A DNA stretch of 64,000 nt, taken from positions 186,001-250,000 of the forward strand of contig WHVD01000015.1 of NCBI GenBank assembly GCA_015178975.1, read 5' to 3'. The translations under genes and the position numbers were made by a program. Origin of the DNA: Hysterangium stoloniferum. Its lineage: Eukaryota; Basidiomycota; Agaricomycetes; Hysterangiales; Hysterangiaceae. A model generated the notes under the pieces. The model saw nothing but the letters and a program-made list of their open reading frames with translations, was not told where the DNA came from and made no database searches. Each line of letters begins with the position of its first letter. The first letter of the stretch is position 1. This document shows, one piece after another, positions 32,809 to 44,098 of this stretch.

Positions 32809-34720
32809 GTGACTACCAAGTTACAACAGCTTTCCTCGAATCAATACATTACTCCCTACATTCTTATAACACCTATTCCTCCTTTGAATACACCTACTTT
32901 ACTACCACCTCTTAGTATTCGATACACCTTTGGTAGGAGCCGCAACAATCCTATCATGTCAAAAACATCAAGTATACAACCCGAACGGGAGAGATCTATT
33001 TCTCCTAACAGACCCATTACTCCAAAAGCATTCCGCCATCTTAATGTCACCATTCCAGACAGTCCTGTCCTTAGCTTCTCTGGTACACCTCAAAAGCACC
33101 AACCGAGAAGTGACAGAGCAAGACCAGGTGATCTTACCCATCTCTATCCCAGCACAATCCAATTGAGGAGGTTGTATGAGCCTTCATTTGAGGATAAGGC
33201 TAGAAGAGATGTTATTCTAAAGATTGGAACCAAATACATTCCAAAAGATGATAGGCTTCCTTCAATGCCCTTGCCAATTCCAGCAGAGAGGGTGGCAACC
33301 CATGCTCTCTATTTGATGAAGGACTTGTTAGTTGGAGTACCCAGTGAAGAGAATAGGAATTTACCTGCAGAACAGGCAGGCTATTACATTGACCCCGGCT
33401 GCTATGAGATACTGTCTGATATACTCCTTGAACATATTCAGACAGCTTCTCCACTATTAGAAGCCAAGGGCATACCTATTCCCAATGTTCCTAACTGGGG
33501 ACCAAATAATGATCCTCGCGAGGCTTGGGGCCAGGGTGATTTTGAAGTCATCTCAGTCCTTTACTGTGAAGAAGTGGAAAATACACTTGCCTATCTATAT
33601 TCACATGATGCTTTGATGCCCATGGGAATGACTCAAACACCACAACCTGTAATTTCCTCCCCTAGGCTCAAATCTGAAGGGATTAGGCAAACACCCTCTC
33701 CATTACCAACCAGTGACCAACCTTTAGAAATCATTCACTCAACTCTGAAGCATCTCACAAGCGAAATTAGATTTGAATTGCCACCTCCAGAGGCACCTTC
33801 AAATCACAAAAGTCAAGCTGCATAAGGAGATGATGTTGATTCTAATATTATACGGCATGAAACCAAGTGAAGTGTACCCTTGTTTGAAGAACATGGATTT
33901 CAAGATGCTAAAAAGAAGGTGTCTGAAGAACTATTCAGTCCACATTCAAGTATCACTTCACCATACAATGACTTGCCTGCATATATGTCAGAATCTAGGA
34001 GACTATCAGAGCTACTTCAAGATCCTCAAGAAAGAAGGACTATGGAGAAAAGGAGTTCATTGCCTCATACTCGAGTAGCTTCAGGAGATCCTCCTTTTGA
34101 ACCTCCTAAAGAGCCCCCTGACCGAAACAACAGTGGACATCATTTCCCTCATGACCCTGACAGAGATAGACGTACTTCATATCGGAGACCAACCAGGCCA
34201 AGTTTCTTTGAAAATCAAAATCTCCCTTATGGAGGAGGTCCTCCAGGTGGTGGAGATGATGACCCCTATGATCCAGGTGGTCCTAAAGACTTCAATAATC
34301 TGAACCATGGAAAAGGCAAGCCACTTGACTCTACAAATTCTAAAGGCATTCAAGCAGCACATTTCGACTTGAAACTGAAACCCGAAATCATTCCTAAGTG
34401 GGATGGCGACCCAGATACATTGTCAAAATGGATTTTCAAGATCAATAACTTGTCAGAACAAAGTAACTACATTTTCAAGCAACTAGGACAACTTGTACCT
34501 TTAAGACTTGAGAAGGATGCAGACTTATGGTTCTGGTCATTGCCCACCGATTATCGTCATGAAATTACAGCTTCTTGGAGTACTTTGAGATGAGCCATTT
34601 GTGTGTATTACATGAACCAGTCCTGGCTTGATCGTCAAAAGAGCTGAGCAAACAAAGCAAGCTACCAAGAATCAGGTCATTCAAGCGAATCACCAACAAC
34701 TTACTTCATATGCAAATCAG
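32809..34720 (+). pseudogene. gag of C-gypsy (N-terminal and capsid parts)
   Basis: The frame 32809-33825 (338 aa) is Pro/Ser-rich at the N-terminus and helical after residue 100. It ends at TAA and continues in 33880-34593, which has a Pro/Gly-rich hinge (G-G-G-P-P-G-G-G) and then the capsid start (W-D-G-D-P-D-T-L-S-K-W). TGA stops at 33868-33870, 34591-34593 and about 34651 interrupt the reading. The last two precede Y-Y-M-N-Q-S-W-L-D and Y-Q-E-S-G-H-S motifs of gypsy Gag. The start codon is tentative; a leader of about 130 bp precedes it. Confidence 0.8.
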
Positions 34721-34725
34721 AGCTC

Positions 34726-36117
34726 TTGAGTATGGTCTACCAATTATCAGACTCTGAAATGATGATGGAAGTAATGAATGGTGCTCCTGAATTTTGGTCT
34801 ACAATTTTGGATACACATCGATGTAGAACTTTGCGCGAGTTTGCTACTGCCATCAAACATCATGAACAAGCACTTCAACACTCTCCTTTCGGATCTCACA
34901 ACTCTTCAATTGAATGGTGCCTGAAGCAAGTTGAACAGTCAATTTGTCAATCAAAAGGTCCTTCTTCAAATTGTAATCAATTCCACTTTGCAAGGTCGAA
35001 CTTAATAGGTTGGAGTCCCAATATTGGAAAACCTCAGTTCCCAAAGGATGACTCTATTGTCTCTAAGGGGGATACTCCAGAATCCAAGAAGGCTAGGCCC
35101 TGTCGACACTGTGGCAGTCCAAAGCACTGGGACTATGACTGCAAGTACTCTCGGAAGGGAATGAAAAATGTTAGGGCCAATTTTGCTAGCCAAACAGATG
35201 AAGATGTTCAAGCTCAATCAGAGTATGATGAACTGTACTACAATTGTTCCTCAGAAGATGAAGACTCACAACAGTCAATTCAGGAATCCTCAGAGTCAGG
35301 GAATGTGATCAACCTTGATTCTGACTCCTCTGATTCAAATACTTGTGAAGCTTTCAATGTATGCAGAGCTGTTAATCTGGCTTCAAGTCCGAACAGCCAG
35401 TCTTTAGAACCTCAGTCTATACAGAGGGGATTAGAGATTGAACACTCACTTCCTAGCAACACTCCTATACATCAAAAGGCCTCTGAGCAAAAGCTTCAAT
35501 GCAAAATGCTTAATGGAATTTTCAATGTCAAAAACTATATTATAAAACTGGCCAATTCAACAAAGAAAGAAATCTTTTCCTTACCCAAACTAATGGCCAG
35601 GCCTCCTGGATGTGCATTCCTTGGAGCACAAGCCACTTCAGCCAAAGGATGGCTAGGATGTTATGGCCAGAATCCAACTAAGATCATTGTAGACTCGGGT
35701 GCAGACATTTCATTAATATCACACTCTACCTTATCTCGACTTGATAATCCTCCAAAGATTAAGAATGGACAGCGAGTCAATCTGATTCAAGTAACTGGAG
35801 CATCAACTATATCAGGATTCATCTCATTGCCTGTCTACTTTGACACAAATGAGGGACCAGTGGAGTTAGTCATTGAGGCTTATGTAGTCAAAGGAATGAC
35901 TACTCCTTTTATCATTGGAAATGACTTTGCAGATCAGTATGCAATCTCAGTCATCCGAGGAGAAGAGGGTTCAACTTTGAATTTTGGTTCAAGTGGAAGA
36001 TCTATCAAAGTCGAAAACTCTATTGGGCCAATGTTGCAGGATGAAAATGGTCAAGCATTTCAAGTTAAAGTAACTCCAAAGCTCTCAGACCTAACTGCAA
36101 AATTCAAGGCCCATTGA
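34726..36117 (+). pseudogene. gag C-terminus, zinc knuckle and protease of C-gypsy
   Basis: A 463-codon frame begins within capsid (F-W-S-T-I-L). It carries a nucleocapsid zinc knuckle with C126, C129, H134 and C139 (P-C-R-H-C-G-S-P-K-H), an acidic Ser/Glu/Asp-rich linker, and the protease active site V-D-S-G-A-D-I-S-L-I at about residue 323, followed by F-I-I-G-N-D-F. It ends at a TGA (36115-36117) in A-H-stop-K-N-K-R, where CGA fits. The frame 36223-36600 then continues the linker to RT. Confidence 0.88.
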
Positions 36118-36502
36118 AAGAACAAACGACTCAAGAAAACACTTCAAAACAGAGAAACTGATAATTCTGTGTGATCTGTCATTGGTATTACTATATCTCC
36201 AGAGTCAATCAGTGCAATTCCTGTGTCACTGACCTTTCCCGAGAAGTCAGACATAGCATATATTGAGAAGATTATCTTATCCAATCGAGGTGATCAAGAC
36301 TTTTATGCAGCACCCGATTCTATCATTACTCGGAAGAATCCACACTTATATGTTTCGAACTTTTCGAGTTTTCCAGTGCATATACATGAAGGTCAAATTC
36401 TAGGCTATTCACATAATCCTGAATCTTGGTTGGATAGTCCTGAGCATTTAAGTGAAGAACAACTTGACAACTTAAGTGCTCATGCCTATCTAGTTAAGAG
36501 CA

Positions 36503-38731
36503 TTGCCAATCAACTTTCAAATCCTAAATATAACTCAATTGATGAACCAAATGTTGAAGGAGAATCAGAAGGTGGACAAAACTGCAGATCCACCCCCTGA
36601 AGATGTTAGCTCCAATAAGTTCTTTGAAGAGATCGACATTAGCAAGGACTTATCTCTGGAGCAAAAGAAGCAGTTGAAGTCAACACTCTGGAAGAATCGT
36701 CTTGCATTTGGATTAGATGGAAGACTTGGACATTATCCTGCAAAGGTGGAAATCAATTTACGAGAAGGAGCTAGAGAAATATCAATGCCTCCATTCTTTG
36801 CTTCACCCAAGAGCAGAGGAGTTATAGATGAACAGATGGACAAGTGGATTAAGCTGAAAGTAATTGAACCTTCTCAGAGTCCATGGAGTGCACCTGCATT
36901 CATAACATATCATCAGTCCAAGCCTAGAATGGTTATTGACTATCATCAACTCAATGCACAAGTCATCCCGGATGAATTTCCATTACCATGTCAAGATGAT
37001 ATTCTGCAAGCATTATCTAAATCACAATGGTTATCGACTCTGGATGCACTAGCAGGTTTTACACAGTTAGAAATGGCATCTAGAGACAAGGAGAAGACAG
37101 CCTTCAGGACACATCGAGGTCTTTATCAATTCTCAAGGATGCCATTTGGATTTCACAATGGACCAGCTGTGTTTCAAAGAGTCATGCAAAATGTTTTGGC
37201 ACCCTTCTTATGGATATTCACCCTGGTTTATATTGATGACATTGTAATCTTTTCAAAGACCTTTGAAGATCATTTAAACCATGTTGAATTGGTGCTTCAA
37301 GCAACCATAACATCCAAGATTACCCTATCTCCTTCAAAGTGTCATTTTGGCTATCAGTCACTCAAGTTATTAGGGCAAAAGGTCTCAAGACTTGGTCTCT
37401 CTACTCATAAGGAAAAGGTTGATGCTATCTTACAACTGGATGAACCCAGAAATGTTCATGAGCTTCAAACATTCTTGGGAATGATGGTTTACTTCTCTGC
37501 ATATATTCCATTCTATGCTTGGATAGTAAACCCATTATTTTCATTACTCAAGAAAAATGTAACATGGACATGGGGAAATGCTCAGCAGAATGCCTTTGAA
37601 TTAGCAAAAAAGGCACTCACCAATTCTCCAGTTAGGGCCTACACAATCAGAAGTCTTGGTTATCAACTGTACTCCGATGCTTGTGACATAGGAATAGCAG
37701 CAATTCTTCAACAAGTTCAGCCAATCAAGATTAGAGATTTGGAAGGGACCAAAACTTATGATAAGTTAAGGAAAGCTTATGACAACAATGAAGAAATTCC
37801 TCAATTGATCATTGCTATATCTAAAGAAGAAGAGAACTTACCAAGCAATGGATCTTGGGCTGAGGAATTTGAAGAAACTATTGTTCATGTAGAAAGAGTC
37901 ATTGCTTATTGGTCAAGAACATTAAAATCTGCTGAAAGGAATTATTCACCCACAGAACGAGAAGCCTTGGCATTAAAAGAAGGCTTGGTCAAATTCCAAT
38001 CATACCTAGAAGATGAAAAGATTTGGGCAATTACAGATCATGCAGCATTAACTTGGAGCAAGACCTTTCAAAATATCAATAGGAGATTACTCACTTGGGG
38101 AACAATCTTTGCAGCATATCCTGAACTTAAGGTTATTCATTGTGCTGGACGAGTACACTCAAATGTAGATCCTATATCAAGATTAAGAAGACATTGGCCT
38201 CGAGAAGATGGTCCTATCACTGACCAGACTAGATCTGTAAGCTTAACAGATCAAGAGAACGACCCATTGGCTAAGTTCTATGAAGAATTAATGCCCGAGT
38301 TTGAAGCAGATTTGCTAAATCTTGGAAGAGAAGTTCTAGAGGAAGACTATAAGGCACCCGACCGATCAATCAACTTGGGAATTATTATGCAAAATCCTAA
38401 TCTTGGAAACATGAGTTCATCTTATGCAAGTGCTCATGGTTACAGCATACTCATTGGAGCCGATCCAAATGAAATTCAAGAATTCATTCTGGGTTACCAA
38501 GAAGATCCTCACTTCACTACAGTCCTGAACACTTTGAAGACTGAAGAGAATTGGAGTAATCCTCAGTTTCCCCAGTATTCCTTAGGAAATGAAGGATTAA
38601 TTTTCTTTGAAGATTCTCAAGGAAATTTAAGACTTTGTGTCCCAAGTTCTAAACGTCCTGATATTATGTCACAAATGCATGATGATTTGACTAATGGTGC
38701 TCATGCTGGATATCACAAGACTTATAACTGA
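36503..38731 (+). CDS. Reverse transcriptase-RNase H of C-gypsy (742 codons, open)
   Basis: The RT motifs are intact: V-I-D-Y-H-Q-L-N, T-L-D-A-L-A-G-F-T-Q, R-M-P-F-G-F-H-N-G-P, catalytic Y-I-D-D at residues 243-246, and L-L-G-Q-K-V-S. RNase H follows, with Y-S-D-A-C-D (the usual T-D-A-S is altered but Asp kept), N-Y-S-P-T-E-R-E-A-L and I-T-D-H-A-A-L. The frame runs on through the tether to the first His residues of the integrase zinc finger (G-A-H-A-G-Y-H). It stops at a TGA at 38729-38731 where CGA fits. The true polyprotein start lies upstream, so the Met at 36503 is only the first in the frame. It is part of a dead element. Confidence 0.9.
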   Translation: MPINFQILNITQLMNQMLKENQKVDKTADPPPEDVSSNKFFEEIDISKDLSLEQKKQLKSTLWKNRLAFGLDGRLGHYPAKVEINLREGAREISMPPFFASPKSRGVIDEQMDKWIKLKVIEPSQSPWSAPAFITYHQSKPRMVIDYHQLNAQVIPDEFPLPCQDDILQALSKSQWLSTLDALAGFTQLEMASRDKEKTAFRTHRGLYQFSRMPFGFHNGPAVFQRVMQNVLAPFLWIFTLVYIDDIVIFSKTFEDHLNHVELVLQATITSKITLSPSKCHFGYQSLKLLGQKVSRLGLSTHKEKVDAILQLDEPRNVHELQTFLGMMVYFSAYIPFYAWIVNPLFSLLKKNVTWTWGNAQQNAFELAKKALTNSPVRAYTIRSLGYQLYSDACDIGIAAILQQVQPIKIRDLEGTKTYDKLRKAYDNNEEIPQLIIAISKEEENLPSNGSWAEEFEETIVHVERVIAYWSRTLKSAERNYSPTEREALALKEGLVKFQSYLEDEKIWAITDHAALTWSKTFQNINRRLLTWGTIFAAYPELKVIHCAGRVHSNVDPISRLRRHWPREDGPITDQTRSVSLTDQENDPLAKFYEELMPEFEADLLNLGREVLEEDYKAPDRSINLGIIMQNPNLGNMSSSYASAHGYSILIGADPNEIQEFILGYQEDPHFTTVLNTLKTEENWSNPQFPQYSLGNEGLIFFEDSQGNLRLCVPSSKRPDIMSQMHDDLTNGAHAGYHKTYN

Positions 38732-40034
38732 ATTGCCAGTGGATACTATTGGCCCAGAATGTCCAGGGAGATCCTTCAATTTGTTAATACTTGTGATATT
38801 GCCAAAAGTCAAAGACAAGAAAACATGCACCATATGGTCTCCTTCAGCCTATTCCAATTCCATCACAGCCTTTCGAAGTCATTACAATGGATTTTATCCC
38901 AGAACTACCTACAAGTGATGGATTTGACAACATTCTTGTCGTAGTGGACAAACTGACAAAGTATGCAATATTTATTCCTTGTCATACTACGGATAAAGAA
39001 GAAGAAATCGGGAGACTAGTCTTTCAATACATTATCTCACAGTATGGATTGCCTTGACAAATAATATCTGACCGTGATCGCAAATGGACTGGGAGATTTT
39101 GGGAATCACTCTGCAAGCAGATGAAAATAAAAGGAGGACTCACCACAGCCTACCATCCTCAAGCGGATGGACAAACTGAAATAATGAATCAAACCTTGGA
39201 AGTTGGTCTTCGTGCTTATATTGGGCCAGAAAGGAATGATTGGATATCCCTCTTAAATGGATTCGCATTGTCCTATAATACAAGCACTCATGCCGTATCA
39301 GGATTCACTCCAGCATTCTTATTATTTGGATATATGCCACTCACGAAGTCAAGTTTCTTGTCCCCAGAATCAGATAAGGTGGACCCACCCAACAGTTCAC
39401 CAGAAATGACAGAATTGGATTTCAAGGGATGGAGTGATCAGGCTGACTTGATGGTAGAACAATTCTGGATGAATCGAGATAGAGCCAAGGATGCCATACT
39501 TCTGGGACAAATGTTTCAGAAAAGGTATTACAATCATGACTTACCCTTGAATTTCAAGTGGGCGATTTAGTCGTTTTAAATCCACATTCGCTAGCACTAT
39601 TAAAAGAAATGAAGGGGCGAGGACAGAAATTCCTGATGAGATACGAAGGACTGTTCGAAATTTTAGAAAAAATCAGTGCAGTAGCATATCGCCTGAGAAT
39701 GCCAGCGTTGTATGGAACTCACCCTGTCTTGAATATTGCACATCTAGAGCCTTACAAAGAGTCCCCTGAAAGATTTGGATTTCAACCCAAGAGAAATTTC
39801 AATTGTGCCGATTTTGAAGAACTCCCCGAATACAAAGTCGAAGCTATTGTGGATCAAAAATGGTCACGAGCACGCAATGAGAGACGTAATGTTCTCTACA
39901 GAGTACGATTTAAAGATTATTCGTCGAATTTCGATGAATGGCTTACAAGAAGAGACTTGAAGAATGCTCCAGCAATCCTTCGAGATTGGGAGATCCAAAT
40001 GCGGAACACGAAAACCCAATCTGAGTCATATTGA
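38694..40034 (+). pseudogene. Integrase with chromodomain, C-gypsy
   Basis: The zinc finger is split by the TGA at 38729 and a frameshift near 38800. The core follows with Asp in T/V-M-D-F-I-P, Asp in I-I-S-D-R-D and Glu in G-Q-T-E-I-M-N. A TGA at about 39056-39058 (G-L-P-stop-Q-I-I) fits CGA. A frameshift near 39555 leads into the C-terminal frame 39558-40034. That frame has G-D-L-V-V-L-N-P-H-S, the G-L-F-E-I-L module, H-P-V-L-N-I-A-H-L-E-P-Y, and a chromodomain starting Y-K-V-E-A-I-V-D with Y-R-V-R-F-K-D-Y and D-E-W-L. Confidence 0.88.
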
Positions 40035-40203
40035 AATCTCAGATGCCAATCCATTCACCTAGGATGGGTAGGTTTGAGACCTATGCTTGGACGAGTTTCC
40101 CATATATGTATTTGTATGAAAAGAAAAGAACGCTATTCACTAAAAACATTATCACTACGACAATTCCTCTCAGAAAACCAAAACTGAACGAAAAAACTTA
40201 CTA

Positions 40204-41130
40204 TGGATCTCCCCCCAATAACTGAACTCAATTACGCTCTTAGCATCATTGATGGCAAACCCTGTCAGAACGATGTGATAGTTTCTCACACCTTGTATCC
40301 AACTCACAAACCACTTCAATACTGATTAAACGAGAAAGATTGGACCTCGATTGAGTACGACGGCATTAAAGTTTATCGAATTCGAGACTCCCTTGCAAAT
40401 TCTGTATGGGAATACCATTTGGTGAATGTCAAAATGACATGTATTGCCACTCATAATTATAGTCCTATCTTGTCAAATTCAAAAATTTCTTACTATATTC
40501 CGGACGAAAAATTTGAAGAACTTGGAATGACGTCAGCACCCTTCGGGAGCTACCAAGATCTTATTATGAACCCATTGACCATAATGGGCTCTTGAACCTT
40601 TGTGGCCCATTGGTTCGATAGTAAGCGTATTGATGTTATAATCTGTTTTTCGCCACATTTTGACTTTAATCCAGTTTATCAAAAAAAATGGATTGAAATT
40701 AGAGGCATGGATGGAGAAAGCTAGAGCCAGAAGTGCAAGGATCGGATGAGAATGCTCGTGGAGCTGGCCGGATGACCCCACGCCTCCCCTTCCATATGCA
40801 TTGCATGAAGGGTGGAATTTAGAAGAACAGGTAGATGCGGAGGTTTGGACATTTAATGATATGTGGGGAATGAGAGCTCCAAAAGTTTTTACTCGTGGTG
40901 GTGGGCACCTTGCCATCATGAATAGATCTCTCAGACACATATTTCAGATCCTCAACGGATCGAATAACGAAACTATTACTGGTGATACTCTGCTCACGGT
41001 TCAAGACGGAGATCCCAGATTGCGCACTCACGATCATAACCTCACATCGTCTTCCCAATCAACTTCTTCTGACTCTAACATTTCTTCCAACTTTTCTCCA
41101 CCCATGGGCTCCAATGAGGTACATAATTAA
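40204..41130 (+). pseudogene. Broken extra ORF after integrase in C-gypsy, function unknown
   Basis: After the chromodomain stop a new frame opens at the ATG at 40204 (M-D-L-P-P-I-T-E-L). It reads about 170 codons with stops at about 40324 (TGA) and 40591 (TGA) and ends around 40720. A shifted frame (40801-41130, 109 codons) continues to the element border and includes G-G-G-H-L-A-I-M-N-R-S-L-R and a Ser/Asn-rich tail. I do not recognise it, and it does not resemble the 829-aa ORF of element A. Its position, after integrase and before the lost 3' LTR, is the same. Confidence 0.5.
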
Positions 41131-42100
41131 TGGTGTGTTTCAAAGAGAGGAATAGAGCAGAAAATGTACTAAGATTACTGGAGGGAATCTAAGCTGATTT
41201 TCTGACTGGTGTTAAGAACTGAAAACTGACTATGTAAATGTCGGTGGCCGACAGGGACCGATCGGAAGGACTTGGCTTCAGCTTACATGCTGCGCCCTCG
41301 CAAATATCCGTAGGGTGTCCTTAAATTTCAGGCAGGCGAAGACTAATCCTAAAGAGCTCCTCTCGGCGAGATACCAATCGGAACCGAAAGACAAGTCGAG
41401 CATCGGGCCAAGGGGGTTGGGGCTGGAAGTGGGCGAGCGCACGCAAAGGCGGATGGGGGATTCTTAGTATGAGACTGTTACAGACGTATGAGGGTATTCT
41501 GAGTCGATATTCCGATTGCCTAGTAACTACAACTACAGTGGGTTCATATACAAGTAACAGGCATCTAGAAAGTACTAATGGGGAGAAGGGCGGAAAACAG
41601 TATTAGCATTAAGCTTGACTAGGAACGGGAAGTTTATGATTAGTTCAGAGGCCGATGATAACCGAGAATGGAAATTACAATAAAAGGAAATAGTTCGAGG
41701 ACTACAAATATAGATAGACATATGTGAAACATGGAGTGGAAACGGATCAACATAATAAAAGGGACGTATCAAAACATAGCCAGACAGAAAGGTGTAGTCG
41801 GGTTTGATTGACCGGAAGGCATACGTCAGCATCTGGGGACCGATGGCTTCCGAGATCTTTGTCTTGTTGAAGACGTATAATTATGATATACCATCGGGGA
41901 CCATCAGTGTGCGAAGGGTTGCGACACAGTCATAACATGGGTATTCCAGTGACTGATTCATGAGACAATGAGGGTCAGACATAGGCAGGTTCAACATCCA
42001 GGTCCTGGTGGGTGTTCCAGTTAACCAATAACTGGTGCATGTAGGGTGCAGGTGCATATAGGGTAGTGCCCGGAGTCTGGTGGGTTTTCCAGTCATAACA
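41131..42100 (+). repeat. Family B LTR fragment containing an F LTR
   Basis: Pieces 41131-41209 and 41938-42100 match the interior and 3' end of family B LTRs (end GTCATAACA). The B start is missing, lost in the same deletion that removed the 3' LTR of C-gypsy. About 350 bp of B around the F insertion are also missing. Confidence 0.7.
41210..41937 (+). repeat. LTR, family F (full length)
   Basis: This 728-bp LTR starts TGTTAAGAACTG and ends ACAGTCATAACA. It has the shared core (GGACTTGGCTTCAGCTTA) near 41269. It keeps many CpG sites. The two parts of the F copy at 18619 and 19429 align to it, which fixes the boundaries. The flanks ACTGG and TGGGT are not a duplication. Confidence 0.8.
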
Positions 42101-42164
42101 AGTTCCTAAGTTCCTAGTCACTTTCTGATAGTTCTGGAATAAGTTCCTGACATGGCACTTAACA
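42101..42164 (-). repeat. Right end of the family C LTR split by C-gypsy
   Basis: These 64 bp end GGCACTTAACA and match the terminal part of family C LTRs (compare 42468-42540, reversed). They complete the LTR that breaks off at 32437, so C-gypsy and then a B LTR inserted into one C LTR. Confidence 0.65.
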
Positions 42165-42352
42165 GAACTTAACACATTGGTCTTCTTACCTCCATGATCA
42201 GCCTCCTAATTACCCATCTCACTTTAGTATAAAATCCTTATCCTGTATTCTATTTATCTTCAGTTCAAATGTCAACTTAGATTCCCCTTCTCTCTACTTA
42301 ATCTCTGACAAGAAGCTCTTGGCCAGCCATGACTCTTACCCCTCAACTCTTA

Positions 42353-43561
42353 GGAGGTTGTCTGTAATCATTATAATATCAAATGTTTACTAATAAAAGC
42401 AATATTGCTACAAAACTTCATCTTTAAATAGTGGTATATATTCTGAGACTATAATATTGTTAACTACTGTTAAGTACCATGTCGGAACTTATTCTGGAAC
42501 TATCGGAAAGTCACCGGGAAGTCAGGAACTATCAGATAGGGTCAGGATGTCAGCTTCAGCTTATGTGCTGTGCCTCTATGCAAATGCTCAAAGTCCTTAA
42601 TTTCAGAGGTGAGACTTGCAATGGAAAATACAGATATTCAGAGTTCCGAAGAGTTCTGAATATCGAGCGTACAGAAAGACAGGAGAAGGAATAAGAAACA
42701 AGTCGATATCAGATCTAAGGTAAAGTACAAATTTGCGGAAACTAATATAAGTCTACTCATTATTGTACTACAAACTAAGACCATAATAAGACGGAAACGG
42801 AAATGTTCTTAAAACGGAAATACAATAAGACATATTAGGGAGACAATATTCCGAAACGGGAATACAACAAACAAATGAGTGAATACTTGTCAATGGACAA
42901 ATTACCAAATGCAGAACAAGGGAAGAATGCGGATGATACGGTAACCGTAGTCGGAGATCGGAAGTTGGATATTGAAACATCTGGGAACGGGTCGTAACAA
43001 CTACCAACCTTGAGAAATAATTCTCCATGTTACATTTTAAACAATTCAGAGTCAATTAATAGAACCTATATATATGGTTTTCCAAGTTATGTAAATACTT
43101 GCTAATACTTTTGTTGGTACTTTGTTTTTTAAAAGCTAAACTGTAGTTATTTCCCAGTAAAATATGTAAGATATTATTAGAGATTTTTCATCCTATGGCT
43201 TCTTTACCAAGTGAAACCACCTATATTTTCTGGGTATGTTGAATCAAGTAGAAATCTGTTCAGATTGACAGACCCATTCCAATATAATACATATGTATTC
43301 AGAGATGTCAATGACTCACACATGCATGAAATGGACCATTTAAAATGACATGCTTTTTAAAAGTCTTAATGTTTTAATCTACTAAACTCTTTCATAATCT
43401 ATTCAGTTCCTGAAAGATGCTTTGTTTCATAATATACAAATAAGTTTAAACATTCCCAAAGTTTGAAAACCCAAATTATGTTTGGATCACATCCCAGATG
43501 TTTAAATGACCTCTAGAGTATATTAAAATTTGGTATACTTGATAGTTTTCAGATATCCTCC
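42353..43561. mobile_element. Non-autonomous inverted-repeat element, family D copy 2
   Basis: It starts GGAGGTTGTCTGTAA and ends CTGAAAACTATC in reverse complement style (terminal CAGATATCCTCC), flanked by TTA on both sides (42350-42352, 43562-43564). With LTR C (42468-42999) removed, about 670 bp remain that align to 10180-10852. It is AT-rich and non-coding. Confidence 0.65.
42468..42999 (+). repeat. Solo LTR, family C
   Basis: This 532-bp LTR starts TGTTAAGTACC and ends GGTCGTAACA, with a perfect duplication ACTAC (42463-42467, 43000-43004). It is inserted in family D copy 2; copy 1 near 10285 shows the empty site. Confidence 0.92.
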
Positions 43562-43799
43562 TTAGCATTCTGGCCCCCTGGTTGTTTCAGCTAATTGTTA
43601 ACTTTAGTTCTATTACATACTATTTGCTTGTTTCAAATACTGGAGCAACCTGACAGTTTGTGTGAAACACATACATACGTTAAAGCCAAGCTCCACTTGA
43701 GTTGTAGAACCAGACCTCCCAGTTGAGTACATACTGACCTTGCACCCTCAACATCCCATCACCTTTTGGGCTTAGACCTTAGATCTTAACACACAGAGT

Positions 43800-44098
43800 A
43801 CTTTGAGTGAAGATCATAGAGCTGGCATTCATCCCTTGAATGACAACTATTCCAGCTCCAAAACAATTGTGCTTTGAATTGTATTGTTAGCAGTATCCAG
43901 GTTGACTCAGGTAGTATAAGTATCAGTAAATCAGAGGTCAATCACTGAAATATGTAGTGGGATTGGCATTTGCACACTCCTGCCTTCTCACATGTATAGT
44001 TTTTTATGTTGATTGCTTCAAGAGGAACAAATGGGGGAAGAATGAAAATACTATTTTATGACAGATATGTATAACTGCTGATGTGTAGTGTTTAAGGA
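43800..44098. other. Unassigned non-coding DNA between LTRs
   Basis: About 300 bp, AT-rich, with no gene, repeat match or inverted ends that I can see. Confidence 0.4.

Larger units (their letters stand above)
32438..41130 (+). mobile_element. Second Ty3/gypsy chromovirus ('C-gypsy'), 3' LTR missing
   Basis: A plus-strand element has a 243-bp 5' LTR (32438-32680) and gag, protease, RT-RNase H, integrase-chromodomain and a broken extra ORF in that order. No 3' LTR is found. At about 41131 the sequence changes abruptly into the interior of a family B LTR, so the right end was deleted together with part of the flanking LTRs. Reverse transcriptase and RNase H stay open for 742 codons, but other parts have TGA stops and frameshifts. 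Confidence 0.92.
42165..43799 (-). repeat. Reverse family I LTR, split by family D and C elements
   Basis: The segments 42165-42352 and 43562-43799 match the reverse I LTR at 26617-28237 (shared phrase CCAGCCATGACTCTTACC; end AGATCTTAACA). Between them lies the inverted-repeat element 42353-43561. Confidence 0.65.

Noticed and set aside
41205..41942. Target duplication around the F LTR
   Set aside because: ACTGG and TGGGT do not match, and flanking B sequence is missing, so a deletion or recombination accompanied this copy.
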